Both the position numbers and the translations under genes were made by a program. DNA of 64,000 nucleotides from Nocardia tengchongensis (GTDB lineage Bacteria; Actinomycetota; Actinomycetes; Mycobacteriales; Mycobacteriaceae). The stretch lies in the NCBI RefSeq assembly GCF_018362975.1, contig NZ_CP074371.1, positions 4,774,001 to 4,838,000 on the forward strand, given 5' to 3'. Positions 27,662 to 35,551 of the stretch are shown piece after piece. The notes under the pieces were generated by a model that did no database searches, was not told the DNA's origin, and worked only from the letters and a program-made list of their open reading frames with translations. The first letter of the stretch is position 1, and each line of letters begins with the position of its first letter.

Positions 27662-28123
27662 CCCCGGGCGAGTCGGCAGGCTGATTGGATCGACGATCAT
27701 CGGGTAGTACCCGAGCATGATGATGTCGAGCAAGCACGGTGCGCGCAGACGCAGCCCGGCGGCCGCCGAAATCGCCGCGGTGTGGCCGGACCCGAGTCCA
27801 CTGAGCGAATGGTGGGACCACGTGATGCTCGTGAAGCGTTCGAAATCGGCCGGCGACGGCGAAACCACGGGTATATCAGGTGAATTCGACTCCGATGCCT
27901 GACCGGCGCGGGCAGCCTGTCGAACCGTCCGTCGAGGGCCACGGTGAGTTCTTTCGGACTGGTTCGGTAGATCGGGGCGGAGCTGGACGCGTAGTACTCG
28001 TCGATCGTGGAAGCGTTTGAGGACGGTCTCACCGGGTACGCGGAGGGTGTTCATACTGGACGGACAGTTCCGAACGTTGGGCTCGCCTGGTGCCGCGACG
28101 ATCGAGAAGTAGGCAGTGTTCGC
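27662..28123. other. 462-bp interval holding a SigF-type promoter
   Basis: No gene is supported. Overlapping open frames on both strands (for example minus 27697-28032) look protein-like in patches but lack start signals and recognisable domains. A decayed gene is possible. The promoter at 28015-28039 and a 5' leader similar to that of the second anti-sigma gene occupy the right-hand part. Confidence 0.4.
28015..28039 (+). promoter_or_regulatory. SigF-type promoter of anti-sigma gene 1
   Basis: GTTT (28015-28018), 15 bases, GGGTAC (28034-28039). This is the form known for SigF promoters in mycobacteria (GTTT, 15-17 bp, GGGTA). The flanking bases are nearly identical to the promoter at 33807. 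Confidence 0.75.
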
Positions 28124-28585
28124 ATGACGGACGGAATCGCAGGGACGACAACCGGTATGACTCAGGTCGGAGTCCAGGTACCGGCCGAGCCGTCACAGCT
28201 GATGATGCTGCGGGCGCTGTGCGACACCGTCGCGTTGATCGCCGACTTCGCGCTCGACGAGGTAGCCGATATCCGGCTGGCGCTCGACGAGGTTGTCACC
28301 TGGTTGATCCTGGACGCCGCCCCCGACGCGAATGTGGACTGCCGATTCGTCTATGACAGCCGATGCATGGTCGTCTACATTTCGTCGGTCACTCGATCGG
28401 AACACGCACTGACGGACACGAACCTGTGCCGGCAGATCGTGCAGCGTCTGACCGACACGCTGTACACGGCGCAGGAACCGTTCGACAGAGATCACTCGGG
28501 ATACCCGACCTCGATCGCATTCAGCTGGTTACGGCGATCCGCGCGGGATCGATGGCGCGCGCGGGGTTCGGAGTGGACCCGCTGA
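28124..28585 (+). CDS. UsfX/RsbW-type anti-sigma factor, copy 1
   Basis: 153 residues. It resembles UsfX of M. tuberculosis, the histidine-kinase-like anti-sigma factor of SigF: LMMLRALCDTVALIADFALD, then ADIRLALDEVVTWLILDAAP in place of the ATPase N-box. As in UsfX the canonical Asn of the N-box is not seen. SPTSIAFSWLRR-like C-terminal strands (YPTSIAFSWL) complete the domain. The ATG at 28124 follows a leader similar to that of copy 2 (33901-34332), with which it shares most residues in the core. Predicted to sequester a SigF-type sigma factor. The C-terminus carries an extra Arg-rich tail. Confidence 0.82.
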   Translation: MTDGIAGTTTGMTQVGVQVPAEPSQLMMLRALCDTVALIADFALDEVADIRLALDEVVTWLILDAAPDANVDCRFVYDSRCMVVYISSVTRSEHALTDTNLCRQIVQRLTDTLYTAQEPFDRDHSGYPTSIAFSWLRRSARDRWRARGSEWTR

Positions 28586-28629
28586 TCGGGAATGGCGCCT
28601 CGACGGCGACATGCACGGCACCGATCGAA

Positions 28630-28944
28630 CTATCCCCGCGAAATGTGGTCGGTGAGAATCGATTGGGGCCGGATCTCGCCGTTGACGAGCTGCCGGGCGA
28701 CGTCGGAGAGGCGGGTGCTGCGGTGGCGTCCGTAGGACCGCAAGGCCTGGAATGCCTGGTCCATGTCGACCTTGCCGACCTGCGCGAGTACGCCCTTGGC
28801 CTGCTCGATGGTGACGTGTTTGATCAGCGCGCCCTGGAGCTGTTCGGTGAGGAGATCGGCGCGGTGAATGGCTCGTTCCTGGAGGATTCCGATGGTCGCG
28901 GTGTCGGCGAGCGCTCGTGCCGCCCGAATGTCCTGTTCACGCAT
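28630..28944 (-). pseudogene. 5'-truncated GAF-ANTAR gene
   Basis: The open part encodes a complete ANTAR RNA-binding domain (VTIEQAKGVLAQVGKVDMDQ, AFQALRSYGRHRSTRLSDVA) preceded by the linker ARALADTATIGILQERAI. Reading upstream in the same frame gives the last strands of a GAF domain (QKTIGALNLFGREPG, about 28945-29020), but an in-frame TAA at about 29022-29024 ends it and no GAF core is present. The gene is therefore most likely the 3' remnant of a GAF-ANTAR regulator. The ATG at 28944 could still give a stand-alone ANTAR protein of 104 residues. ANTAR domains act as antiterminators by binding paired hexaloop RNA. Confidence 0.65.
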
Positions 28945-29077
28945 GGGCCCGGGTTCGCGGCCGAAGAGGTTCAGCGCACCGATCGTTTTCTGCTGTCCTT
29001 GACCCCGGCAGTCGAACCGCAGTTACGCGACGACAGAGGGTGTCGAGTTGTACACCGGAATTCAGGTCCCCGGGTGC

Positions 29078-29689
29078 ATGGGCGCCGGAATCGCTGATCA
29101 ATCCATCCGGCGGCGTGCGGGTCGTGGTGGCGAGCGCTATGACGATGTCGAGCCGTTGCTGGCCGAGCTGACCGAGTATGCGATAGGTGACGCGCGCCGA
29201 ACTGCCTTGCGGCAGCAGGTGATCGGGCGCTGCCTGCCGGTGGCCGAGCATATCGCTCGCAGATTCGGCGGTCGCGGGGAAAACTACGAGGCCCTGACGC
29301 ACCGGCTCGCCCGCCCGCCGAACGCCGGCGAGATCGCGACCGAGCTCGGGGTCGATCTGGCCGACGTCGTCCAGGCGGTGGTAGCCGGCAACGCGTACCG
29401 GACCACATCGATCGACGCCGCGACCGAGAACGACGACAACGTCTCGCGACCTGCGCTCGGGTTCCTCGTCGCCGAGGAACCCGGATACCTCCTCGTGGAC
29501 GATTGTCTTGCGGTGAAACCGCTTTTCGCCACACTCTCCGACCGGGAACGCCAGGTGCTCGCGTGGCGGTTCTTCGAATCGCAGACCCAGCTTCAGATCG
29601 CCCGGCAACTCGGCATCTCCCAGATTCAGGTTTCGCGGATCCTGTCCCGCACCCTCGAGGGATTGCGCGAACGCGCTTCACGTGACTGA
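29078..29689 (+). CDS. SigF-type sigma factor lacking conserved region 2
   Basis: 203 residues. The N-terminus (VEPLLAELTEYAIGDARRTA, RCLPVAEHIARRFGGRGENY) and regions 3-4 (ALTHRLARPPNAGEIATELG, LSDRERQVLAWRFFESQTQL, QIARQLGISQIQVSRILSRT) match the intact sigma at 32894-33727. Between Glu and Ala at base 29290 about 66 residues are missing in frame: the segment with regions 2.1-2.4 and early region 3 that binds core polymerase and the -10 element. Such a protein should not initiate normally. It may be a degenerate paralog, or a decoy that still contacts the -35 element or the anti-sigma factor. ATG 29078 is preferred; TTG 29048 is possible. Confidence 0.78.
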   Translation: MGAGIADQSIRRRAGRGGERYDDVEPLLAELTEYAIGDARRTALRQQVIGRCLPVAEHIARRFGGRGENYEALTHRLARPPNAGEIATELGVDLADVVQAVVAGNAYRTTSIDAATENDDNVSRPALGFLVAEEPGYLLVDDCLAVKPLFATLSDRERQVLAWRFFESQTQLQIARQLGISQIQVSRILSRTLEGLRERASRD

Positions 29690-29704
29690 TTCCGGTTCCG
29701 GGCG

Positions 29705-29977
29705 TCAGTGCGCGGCTCGCCGCCCGGTCACGAGGTTGACCAGGAAGAGCAGCACCACTGCGCCGCCGAGGCAGGTGAAGAAGCTGAACCACAGGCCGCC
29801 GCCGTTGACATCGATTCCCAGGATTTTCAGCAGGAAGCCGCCGAGCAGGCCGCCGATGATTCCGACGACGATATTGAGCAGAATGCCTTGTTGCGCGTCG
29901 GTCTTCATGATTTTGCTCGCGATCCACCCGGCCAGGCCGCCGATGATGATCCAACCGAGTATGCCGAGTCCAAGCAT
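29705..29977 (-). CDS. GlsB/YeaQ/YmgE-family stress membrane protein
   Basis: 90 residues with three membrane segments: LGILGWIIIGGLAGWIASKI, GILLNIVVGIIGGLLGGFLL, FSFFTCLGGAVVLLFLVNLV. This is the transglycosylase-associated protein family, usually induced in general stress responses; no enzymatic activity is established. AAGGAG lies before ATG 29977. A GGGTAT element with N15 to GCGT is found upstream (30031-30055), a weaker version of the promoter form seen at the anti-sigma genes. Confidence 0.9.
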   Translation of the reverse strand: MLGLGILGWIIIGGLAGWIASKIMKTDAQQGILLNIVVGIIGGLLGGFLLKILGIDVNGGGLWFSFFTCLGGAVVLLFLVNLVTGRRAAH

Positions 29978-30030
29978 GGTTTTCTCCTTGCCGTGCAGGC
30001 CGCCGAACCACTCGGCGACTTGTCCCGCGT

Positions 30031-30055
30031 ATACCCGCCATTACCGAGTTGACGC
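30031..30055 (-). promoter_or_regulatory. Weak SigF-type promoter of the GlsB-family gene
   Basis: On the minus strand GCGT, 15 bases, GGGTAT. The -10 is perfect and the -35 matches at two of four positions. The same GCGT-N15-GGGTAT form occurs at 31389-31413. Confidence 0.4.
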
Positions 30056-30124
30056 GTGCTCACCCGCGAAACTTCCCGCAGGCCGGTAGGCACCCGGCAT
30101 GAGGCGATCGGCGGGGAGCCGATT

Positions 30125-30149
30125 GTTTGGCGACGCCGTTTCCGGATAT
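30125..30149 (+). promoter_or_regulatory. SigF-type promoter of the CsbD gene
   Basis: GTTT (30125-30128), 15 bases, GGATAT (30144-30149); one mismatch to GGGTAT. The CsbD start codon follows at 30203. Confidence 0.6.
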
Positions 30150-30202
30150 GCCGGGAGCGGACCGGCTGTATCGACAGCCGGCAGCACCGGAAGGGAGCGT
30201 TC

Positions 30203-30376
30203 ATGAGCGCGACGGACAAGGCCAGGAACAAGGCCGACGAGATGGCCGGCCTGGCCAAGGAGAAGTTCGGTGAGGCCACCGACAATCCGGACAAGAAGAA
30301 CGAAGGCAAGGCCGAACAGGTCATGGCGAATCTGAAGGACGCCGCCGAAAAGGTCAAGGACGCCTTCCGCAAATGA
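30203..30376 (+). CDS. CsbD-family general stress protein
   Basis: 57-residue, highly charged helical protein: MSATDKARNKADEMAGLAKE, KFGEATDNPDKKNEGKAEQV. CsbD is a marker of the SigB regulon in Bacillus and is widespread as a stress protein of unknown mechanism. AAGGGAG lies 8-10 bases before ATG 30203. A SigF-type promoter lies 54 bases upstream, which fits its expected regulation. Confidence 0.92.
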   Translation: MSATDKARNKADEMAGLAKEKFGEATDNPDKKNEGKAEQVMANLKDAAEKVKDAFRK

Positions 30377-30499
30377 CGCGAAGTAGTTCGCTCGACTCGC
30401 CCTCATTCCAGCGGAGTGGGGGCGTCGCGCGCACAATCCCCGGCGGCGGACCGCGGTAGCGGAAAGATCACATCGAACGCTGAAGTGCCGTAACCGATT

Positions 30500-31264
30500 T
30501 CATTGACTTGCCGGTCGGCGCGCATGGACTCGGTGTGGCCGGTCGGGTGCGTGCGCGGTGGGTGCGTGGGGTGCCGGTGGCTCCGGGGGGATCCGTTCGT
30601 GCACCGTGAGCAGGAGGTGGTCGAAGCGGTTCTGCGCGGCGGTGGAATCGACGGGAATCGTGCCCAGTTCGGCGACGAGTTGCGCCGCGAGCGCACGCAG
30701 TTTCGTGTTCGTTTCCTGTGAGCGCCACCGCAGCACCTGGAACGCCTGATTCGCGTTGATCCGGTACACCACCATCAACGCGCCCTTGGCCTGTTCGATC
30801 AGCGCTCGGGCCTCTACCAGCTCCTGCAGCGTCGCGTCCAGCACTTCCTGCGTGGATTCGGCGATGGTGTCGGTGAGATCGATGTAGTAGCCGGAGGTCC
30901 CGACCACCGTGCCGGCCTCGTCGAACATCCGATCCGCCACCACGACCACGTTGTGCATCGCGCCAGCGGTATCGAGGAAGCGGTGACGACTCGAGAACGA
31001 CTCGCCCGAGTGCAGGACGTGGTCGAGGAGGTCCTGCACCTGCGCCCGATCGTCGGGATGCTTGTGCGACAGCATCAGCTCGGTGGTGGGCTGCACGGTC
31101 CCGGGCTCGTATCCGTGCATGCGGGTCAGCTCATCGGACCATTCCCAGCGTTGACTCGCGAACCAGAACCGGAAGCTACCGACCGTCGGAGGCTGCTGAT
31201 CGGTCTCGCCTGCGTTGTCGGTTCCGCCCAGTTCAGGCGAGGAATCCTGCAATGGCCCGTGCAC
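30500..31264 (-). CDS. PAS-ANTAR response regulator
   Basis: About 254 residues. The PAS domain spans roughly 35-135 (FWFASQRWEWSDELTRMHGY, HKHPDDRAQVQDLLDHVLHS, SGYYIDLTDTI), followed by a short helical linker and an ANTAR domain (ALIEQAKGALMVVYRINANQ, AFQVLRWRSQETNTKLRALA). The C-terminal tail is Pro/His/Arg-rich and disordered. Predicted to bind nascent RNA hairpins and prevent termination in response to a ligand or redox cue sensed by PAS. The start is uncertain: GTG 31264 (VHGPLQDSSPELGG) is chosen because upstream sequence looks non-coding. It is divergent from the AI-2E gene. Confidence 0.82.
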   Translation of the reverse strand: MHGPLQDSSPELGGTDNAGETDQQPPTVGSFRFWFASQRWEWSDELTRMHGYEPGTVQPTTELMLSHKHPDDRAQVQDLLDHVLHSGESFSSRHRFLDTAGAMHNVVVVADRMFDEAGTVVGTSGYYIDLTDTIAESTQEVLDATLQELVEARALIEQAKGALMVVYRINANQAFQVLRWRSQETNTKLRALAAQLVAELGTIPVDSTAAQNRFDHLLLTVHERIPPEPPAPHAPTAHAPDRPHRVHARRPASQ

Positions 31265-31388
31265 TCTTGGAGTATCCCACCGCCCGGATACCCGGATGCC
31301 GCAGAGCGTGAAATCGATGGCCCATCGAGTCTGCGGCCACTGGCGTTCCGGCAACGGTCGCTCCCCGCCCTTCTCGAGATCGGTGGAC

Positions 31389-31413
31389 GCGTATGTCGTC
31401 GCCGATCGGGTAT
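31389..31413 (+). promoter_or_regulatory. Weak SigF-type promoter before the AI-2E-family gene
   Basis: GCGT (31389-31392), 15 bases, GGGTAT (31408-31413), 38 bases before ATG 31451. Perfect -10, half-matching -35. Confidence 0.4.
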
Positions 31414-31450
31414 GTCCGGGGCATATCCGGCGGTGGAAGCGAGTGGTCCG

Positions 31451-32629
31451 ATGGGAAAGAGGTCCGATCCGGTACCGGAATCCGGTCACGGTGATTCGAT
31501 AGCGCAGCCGCACGGAGACACCGAAGGCGGCGCGATAGTTGCGGCCGAAGCGGCGGCGGCGCAGGCCAGCACCACCCAGAACCCGCTCGGCACGCCCGGA
31601 CGTCGCTTCGACCGGCGCTCACCGTTCATGATCGGCATGGCCGGGGCCGCCGGCGTGGCGGTCACCTACGTCGCCATCCAGGCTGTGGTCGCGGTGGGGC
31701 AAGTGTTGGTTCTGATCACCATCGCGCTGTTCTTGGCGATCGGTTTGGAACCGGCGGTGTCCCGGTTGGTGCGTCCCGGGTTTCCCCGCTGGGCGGCGGT
31801 GACCGTCGTGTTCGTGGTGGCCGGCGGACTGTTCGCCGGATTTCTCGCGGCCGCGATTCCGCCGCTGGTCACGCAAGGTGGCGCCCTCATCCACCACGCA
31901 CCGGACTATGTCGACGACCTCGCGCGGCGATACCCCGCGATAGGCGCGCTGGACAAACGATTCCACCTGCGGGATACGTTCTCGAATTCCATCGGCTCGA
32001 GCCCGGGGAACCTGGCCGGCGGGCTGGTGAACGCGGGCGAACGGGTGTTCAGCATCGTGAGCGGAACTCTGATCGTCGCGGTGCTGACCGGCTACTTCAT
32101 GGCCAACTTCATCCAGGTCCGGGCGGCGTTCTACCGGTTGTTCCCGCGGTCCCGTCGACCGCGGGCGATCCTGATCGGCGACGAGATCTTCGCCAAGGTC
32201 GGCGGATACATCCTCGGGAACCTGCTGATCTCCTTGATTACCGCGGTGCTGACGTTCGTGTGGTTGGTGGCCTTCGGTGTGCCCTATGCGCTGTTGCTGG
32301 CCGTCCTGGTTGCCGTGCTGGATCTGATCCCGGTCGTGGGCTCCACGATTGCCGGTGCGATCGTCGCGCTGGTGGCGCTCACCGTGTCCGTGCCGGTGAC
32401 CGTTGCGACGATCGCCTTCTTCGTTGCGTTACGGCTGGTCGAGGACTACATCCTGGTTCCTCGGATCATCGGGCGAACAGTTCGGGTCCCGGCGGTCGTA
32501 ACGGTGGTGTCGGTGCTGCTGGGCGGCGCATTGCTCGGTGTGATCGGCGCTGTACTGGCCATCCCGGTGGCCGCTGCGCTTTTGCTGATCATCAGGGAGA
32601 CCGTGCTGCCGTCCCTCGACGAGCGCTAG
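31451..32629 (+). CDS. AI-2E family transporter (YdiK/PerM-type membrane protein)
   Basis: 392 residues with about eight membrane helices. Recognisable segments: VLVLITIALFLAIGLEPAVS, AAVTVVFVVAGGLFAGFLAA, IPPLVTQGGALI, VAVLTGYFMANFIQVRAAFY, AVLVAVLDLIPVVGSTIAGA (the DLIPxxGxxIG signature), and PRIIGRTVRVPAVVTVVSVL. The N-terminal ~60 residues are hydrophilic and poorly conserved. Despite the name, transport of autoinducer-2 is not established for most members, and ion or metabolite export is suggested for some. It lies in the stress island, 264 bases before the sigma gene. Confidence 0.9.
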   Translation: MGKRSDPVPESGHGDSIAQPHGDTEGGAIVAAEAAAAQASTTQNPLGTPGRRFDRRSPFMIGMAGAAGVAVTYVAIQAVVAVGQVLVLITIALFLAIGLEPAVSRLVRPGFPRWAAVTVVFVVAGGLFAGFLAAAIPPLVTQGGALIHHAPDYVDDLARRYPAIGALDKRFHLRDTFSNSIGSSPGNLAGGLVNAGERVFSIVSGTLIVAVLTGYFMANFIQVRAAFYRLFPRSRRPRAILIGDEIFAKVGGYILGNLLISLITAVLTFVWLVAFGVPYALLLAVLVAVLDLIPVVGSTIAGAIVALVALTVSVPVTVATIAFFVALRLVEDYILVPRIIGRTVRVPAVVTVVSVLLGGALLGVIGAVLAIPVAAALLLIIRETVLPSLDER

Positions 32630-32635
32630 CCGGAT

Positions 32636-32660
32636 GTTTGAGATCGGGCGGAACGGGTAA
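32636..32660 (+). promoter_or_regulatory. SigF-type promoter of the intact sigma gene
   Basis: GTTT (32636-32639), 15 bases, GGGTAA (32655-32660). It would allow autoregulation of the sigma factor starting at 32894. Confidence 0.65.
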
Positions 32661-32893
32661 ACCCTTCTTATCGGTCGGAACTCGCTGCCTGAAGGTGCGA
32701 GACCGTGAACGAGCTGCGCCGGCTCGGCCCCCATGGCCGGGCGGACGACCATGTCGTCGGGCGCCTCGGATCGCACTTCGGTAGGAGAGCGATCGCCGAT
32801 AACAGTCGCGTCTTGTCAAACAAGCGGCAGGATCACGATCCGATCACTCGGGCTGTTTTGTGCCCGAGTCGAATTCACGATCGAGGATGCCCG

Positions 32894-33727
32894 ATGATCG
32901 AGACAACAGTCCGCAGTGAGCGGCCCAAATCCAGAACCACGACAGCGGACAGCTACGACAATATCGAGCCCTGGTTCGACGAACTCGCCGAACTGGACGC
33001 CGGTGATGCGCACCGGCTGGTGATGCGGAACAAGGTTCTGCAGTTGTGCATGCCGCTGGCCGACCATATCGCCCGCCGGTTCGCCGGCCGCGGCGAAGAG
33101 TTCGACGACCTACAGCAAGTGGCCCGGCTCGGACTGATCCAGGCCGTGGACCGGTTCGACGTCCACCGGGGCAGTTCGTTCCTGGCGTTCGCCGTGCCGA
33201 CCATCATGGGTGAGGTACGCCGCCACTTCCGTGACCGAGCCTGGTCGGTGCGAGTTCCACGGGGCCTCAAGGAAATTCATGGACGTCTCGGTGCTGCCAC
33301 CGAAGTGTTGTCGCATCGATTCGGGCGGCAGCCGACGGTTCGGGAGATCGCCGCCGAACTCGACGTCGACCTCCACTCCGTGACCCAGGCACTGGTGGCG
33401 CGCAACTCCTATCGGGCCGAGTCGTTGGATCGGCTCACCCAGGTGGAGGGGCAGAACACCCCGCTCGCGGTCCTCGACAGCCTCGGCGCCGACGAACCCT
33501 GCTACGCACTCACCGAAGACGCGATGGTGGTCCGTCCGCTGCTCGCGGCGCTGCCCGATCGTGAACGCCACGTGCTGACCCTGAGGTACTTCGGCTACCA
33601 AACACAGGCTCAGATCGCCGAGCATTTGGGGGTCTCCCAGATGCAGATATCTCGAATCCTGAGCAGTACCTTGACCAAACTTCGGGAACAGGCCCTGGGC
33701 GAATGCTCCGAACCGAGGCGGATCTGA
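32894..33727 (+). CDS. sigF: SigF/SigB-type stress sigma factor
   Basis: 277 residues of the SigF/SigB/SigG group 3 sigma family. Region 1.2/2.1: RCMPLADHIARRF-like (LCMPLADHIARRFAGRGEEF). Region 2.2-2.4: DDLQQVARLGLIQAVDRFDV, FAVPTIMGEVRRHFRDRAWS, VRVPRGLKEIHGRLGAA. Region 3: VREIAAELDVDLHSVTQALV. Region 4: LPDRERHVLTLRYFGYQTQA, QIAEHLGVSQMQISRILSST. ATG 32894 gives the normal N-terminus. A SigF-type promoter 258 bases upstream suggests autoregulation. The cognate anti-sigma candidate is 173 bases downstream under its own promoter, the reverse of the mycobacterial usfX-sigF order. Which of the genome's SigF paralogs is orthologous to M. tuberculosis SigF is not settled. Confidence 0.92.
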   Translation: MIETTVRSERPKSRTTTADSYDNIEPWFDELAELDAGDAHRLVMRNKVLQLCMPLADHIARRFAGRGEEFDDLQQVARLGLIQAVDRFDVHRGSSFLAFAVPTIMGEVRRHFRDRAWSVRVPRGLKEIHGRLGAATEVLSHRFGRQPTVREIAAELDVDLHSVTQALVARNSYRAESLDRLTQVEGQNTPLAVLDSLGADEPCYALTEDAMVVRPLLAALPDRERHVLTLRYFGYQTQAQIAEHLGVSQMQISRILSSTLTKLREQALGECSEPRRI

Positions 33728-33806
33728 CGGCCGGACCCGAACAGAACGGACGACGATTCGGAACCTTCCGGGCACATGGTGCCGGACGTGTCGGTCCATC
33801 GCGCCG

Positions 33807-33831
33807 GTTTGACAACGGAGTCACCGGGTAC
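33807..33831 (+). promoter_or_regulatory. SigF-type promoter of anti-sigma gene 2
   Basis: GTTT (33807-33810), 15 bases, GGGTAC (33826-33831). The sequence CACCGGGTACGCGGA is shared with the promoter of copy 1 at 28031-28045. Confidence 0.75.
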
Positions 33832-33900
33832 GCGGACGGTGTCGGCGCCGGAGGAACAGCCCCGCGGTGCTGTGAGGATCGAGAAGTGGGTGTTGCCGGC

Positions 33901-34332
33901 ATGAGAGAGGGGATTTCGGAGTCGGCGACGCGCATGACGAACGTGGGGGTCCGGGTATCGGCAGATCTTTCGCAGCTGACCATGCTGCGAGCGCTCGCAG
34001 ATACGGTCGCGCTGATCGCGGACTTCAGGATCGACGAGGTGACCGATATCCGGCTCGCGCTCGACGAGATCGCCACGTGGCTGATCCTGGATGCCGCCGC
34101 CGGCGCGGATCTGGACTGCCGGTTCGCCTATGACAACCGGTGCATGATGATCCGTGCCTCCACGATCACCCGATCGGCGGATGCGGTGGCCCGAACGAAT
34201 CTGCGGTGGCACTTCGTGATGAACCTGACCGATACGCTGTCCGCCGTGCAAGAGCCGTTCGACGGAAGTCTCTCCGGATTCCCCACCACGATCGAATTCA
34301 GCTGGGTGCGAGTCACTTCCGGCCGCGGTTGA
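33901..34332 (+). CDS. UsfX/RsbW-type anti-sigma factor, copy 2
   Basis: 143 residues, clear paralog of the protein at 28124-28585: LTMLRALADTVALIADFRID, VTDIRLALDEIATWLILDAA, LDCRFAYDNRCMMIRAST, and PTTIEFSWVRV at the end. The ATPase N-box region lacks Asn, as in UsfX. It follows the sigma gene and is preceded by its own SigF-type promoter, so the sigma factor would induce its own inhibitor. ATG 33901 is the start consistent with copy 1. No anti-anti-sigma (STAS) gene is visible in the window. Confidence 0.85.
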   Translation: MREGISESATRMTNVGVRVSADLSQLTMLRALADTVALIADFRIDEVTDIRLALDEIATWLILDAAAGADLDCRFAYDNRCMMIRASTITRSADAVARTNLRWHFVMNLTDTLSAVQEPFDGSLSGFPTTIEFSWVRVTSGRG

Positions 34333-34396
34333 GCGGTAGCGGAGGCTGATCGCTGCCCGGCGCCGGCGGAGGTATCCGCCGTGACGCGTTCCTTCC

Positions 34397-34425
34397 GCGG
34401 GTGCGGGCACTTCGGCCGCACCCGC
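34397..34425. terminator. Bidirectional hairpin between anti-sigma 2 and DUF6131 genes
   Basis: A perfect 10-bp stem (gcgggtgcgg at 34397-34406 with 34416-34425) has a 9-base loop and lies between the convergent stops at 34332 and 34438. Confidence 0.65.
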
Positions 34426-34437
34426 ACAGTCATCGGC

Positions 34438-34593
34438 TCAGTAGTAGTGACTACGGCCGCCGACGGGCCGGCCCACCCGCCCCAGCACCATCAGGACCGC
34501 GCCGAGGATGAGCACGATGATTCCGATGGTGGTCAGGATGGGTATGCCGAGCAGGAATCCGGCGATGAGCAGGACGAGCCCGAGAATAATCAT
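34438..34593 (-). CDS. DUF6131 small membrane protein
   Basis: 51 residues: two membrane segments (MIILGLVLLIAGFLLGIPIL, TIGIIVLILGAVLMVLG) and a short basic tail RVGRPVGGRSHYY. It matches the DUF6131 pattern, a small actinobacterial stress-associated membrane protein. GAAGGAA precedes ATG 34593. A GTTT-N15-GGGAAA promoter lies at 34632-34656 on the minus strand. Confidence 0.85.
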   Translation of the reverse strand: MIILGLVLLIAGFLLGIPILTTIGIIVLILGAVLMVLGRVGRPVGGRSHYY

Positions 34594-34631
34594 TTCGATT
34601 CCTTCGTGTGGATGTGTCCGACACACCCGCC

Positions 34632-34656
34632 TTTCCCGGCTTGCTCGCGTTGAAAC
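34632..34656 (-). promoter_or_regulatory. SigF/SigB-type promoter of the DUF6131 gene
   Basis: On the minus strand GTTT (34656-34653), 15 bases, GGGAAA (34637-34632). GGGAAA fits the GGGWAW form used by SigB-type factors. Confidence 0.55.
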
Positions 34657-34684
34657 AACCTCGTGGTGATTCCGTAGGCCCCGT

Positions 34685-35499
34685 TCAGACGTTGTCGAGA
34701 ACCGTCGGGCGCCGACTCGACGGGACCGTCTGCTGGGTCCTGTTGTGGCTGCAGATGATTCCGGCGACGAGGATGGCGAGCAATGCCGCGGTCGTGCCGT
34801 AGGTGCCGAATCCGAGCCCGCCCTTCTCGTGCGATTTGGACAGCAGGTCGCCGACCGTGGCGCCGAGCGGGGGGTGAGGATGAAGGCGAGCCAGAACAGC
34901 AGGACCCCGGAGATCGGAGTGAGGTAGTGGGCGGCCAGCAGGGCGATCATCACCGCCGCGATGAGGATCGCGCCGCCGGTGTAGCCGAGCCCCGAGCTGT
35001 CGGAGAGATAGTCGCCCAGTGAGGTTCCCAGCGTGTTGGACAGCAGAATCGCTGTCCAGTACAGGATTTCGGCACGCAAGCTGGTGATCCCGGCGACATC
35101 GTAGGTCTGCCCGGTGAGCTTCCAGATCACGAAAACGATTGCCAGGCCGGTGATCAGGATCGCGGCGCCGGCGCCGTAGCCGAGACCGCCGTCGGTGGAG
35201 GTATCCGATCCTGGGCCGCGATTGAGCAGATCGGAGATCGTCGTACCTGCGGTGGAGGTCGCCGCGATGACCGTCCAGTACAGGGCGGGATGGAAACGCC
35301 GCGCCCGCAGCTGAGCCAGCAGGCTCACCGCGAAGATGGCGAGAAACAGTATCGACGCCGCGGCGTACCCGAGGTGCAGGGTCTGAGCCAGCAGGTCGCC
35401 GCCGGTCTCGCCCAGGGTTGTCGCGGCGATCTTGAGTATCCAGAACAATGCGGTGATCTGAGGAAGCTTGTAATCGCTGCGCGCCGGCGCGGTGGTCAT
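34685..35499 (-). CDS. COG4705 membrane protein B (frameshifted)
   Basis: Paralog of the protein at 26879-27661. ATG 35499 starts MTTAPARSDYKLPQITALFW; helices include ILKIAATTLGETGGDLLAQT, YWTVIAATSTAGTTISDLLN, YWTAILLSNTLGTSLGDYLS and GVLLFWLAFILT. In the G6 run at 34869-34874 one base appears to be missing; adding it restores PPLGATVGDLLSKSHEKGGL, then GFGTYGTTAALLAILVAGI and a stop at 34685. The restored protein has about 271 residues. The 11-bp direct repeats at 35552-35573 lie about 55 bases upstream. Confidence 0.85.
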
Positions 35500-35551
35500 G
35501 CCCGATCCCTTCTCAACGGCTGGAGTGGAAGCTCCGCGGAGTCTGGCATCC

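Noticed and set aside
27697..28054. A decayed gene on the minus strand between COG4705 gene A and anti-sigma gene 1
   Set aside because: Joining two frames gives a protein-like string, but no domain is recognised and the region holds a good SigF-type promoter on the other strand.
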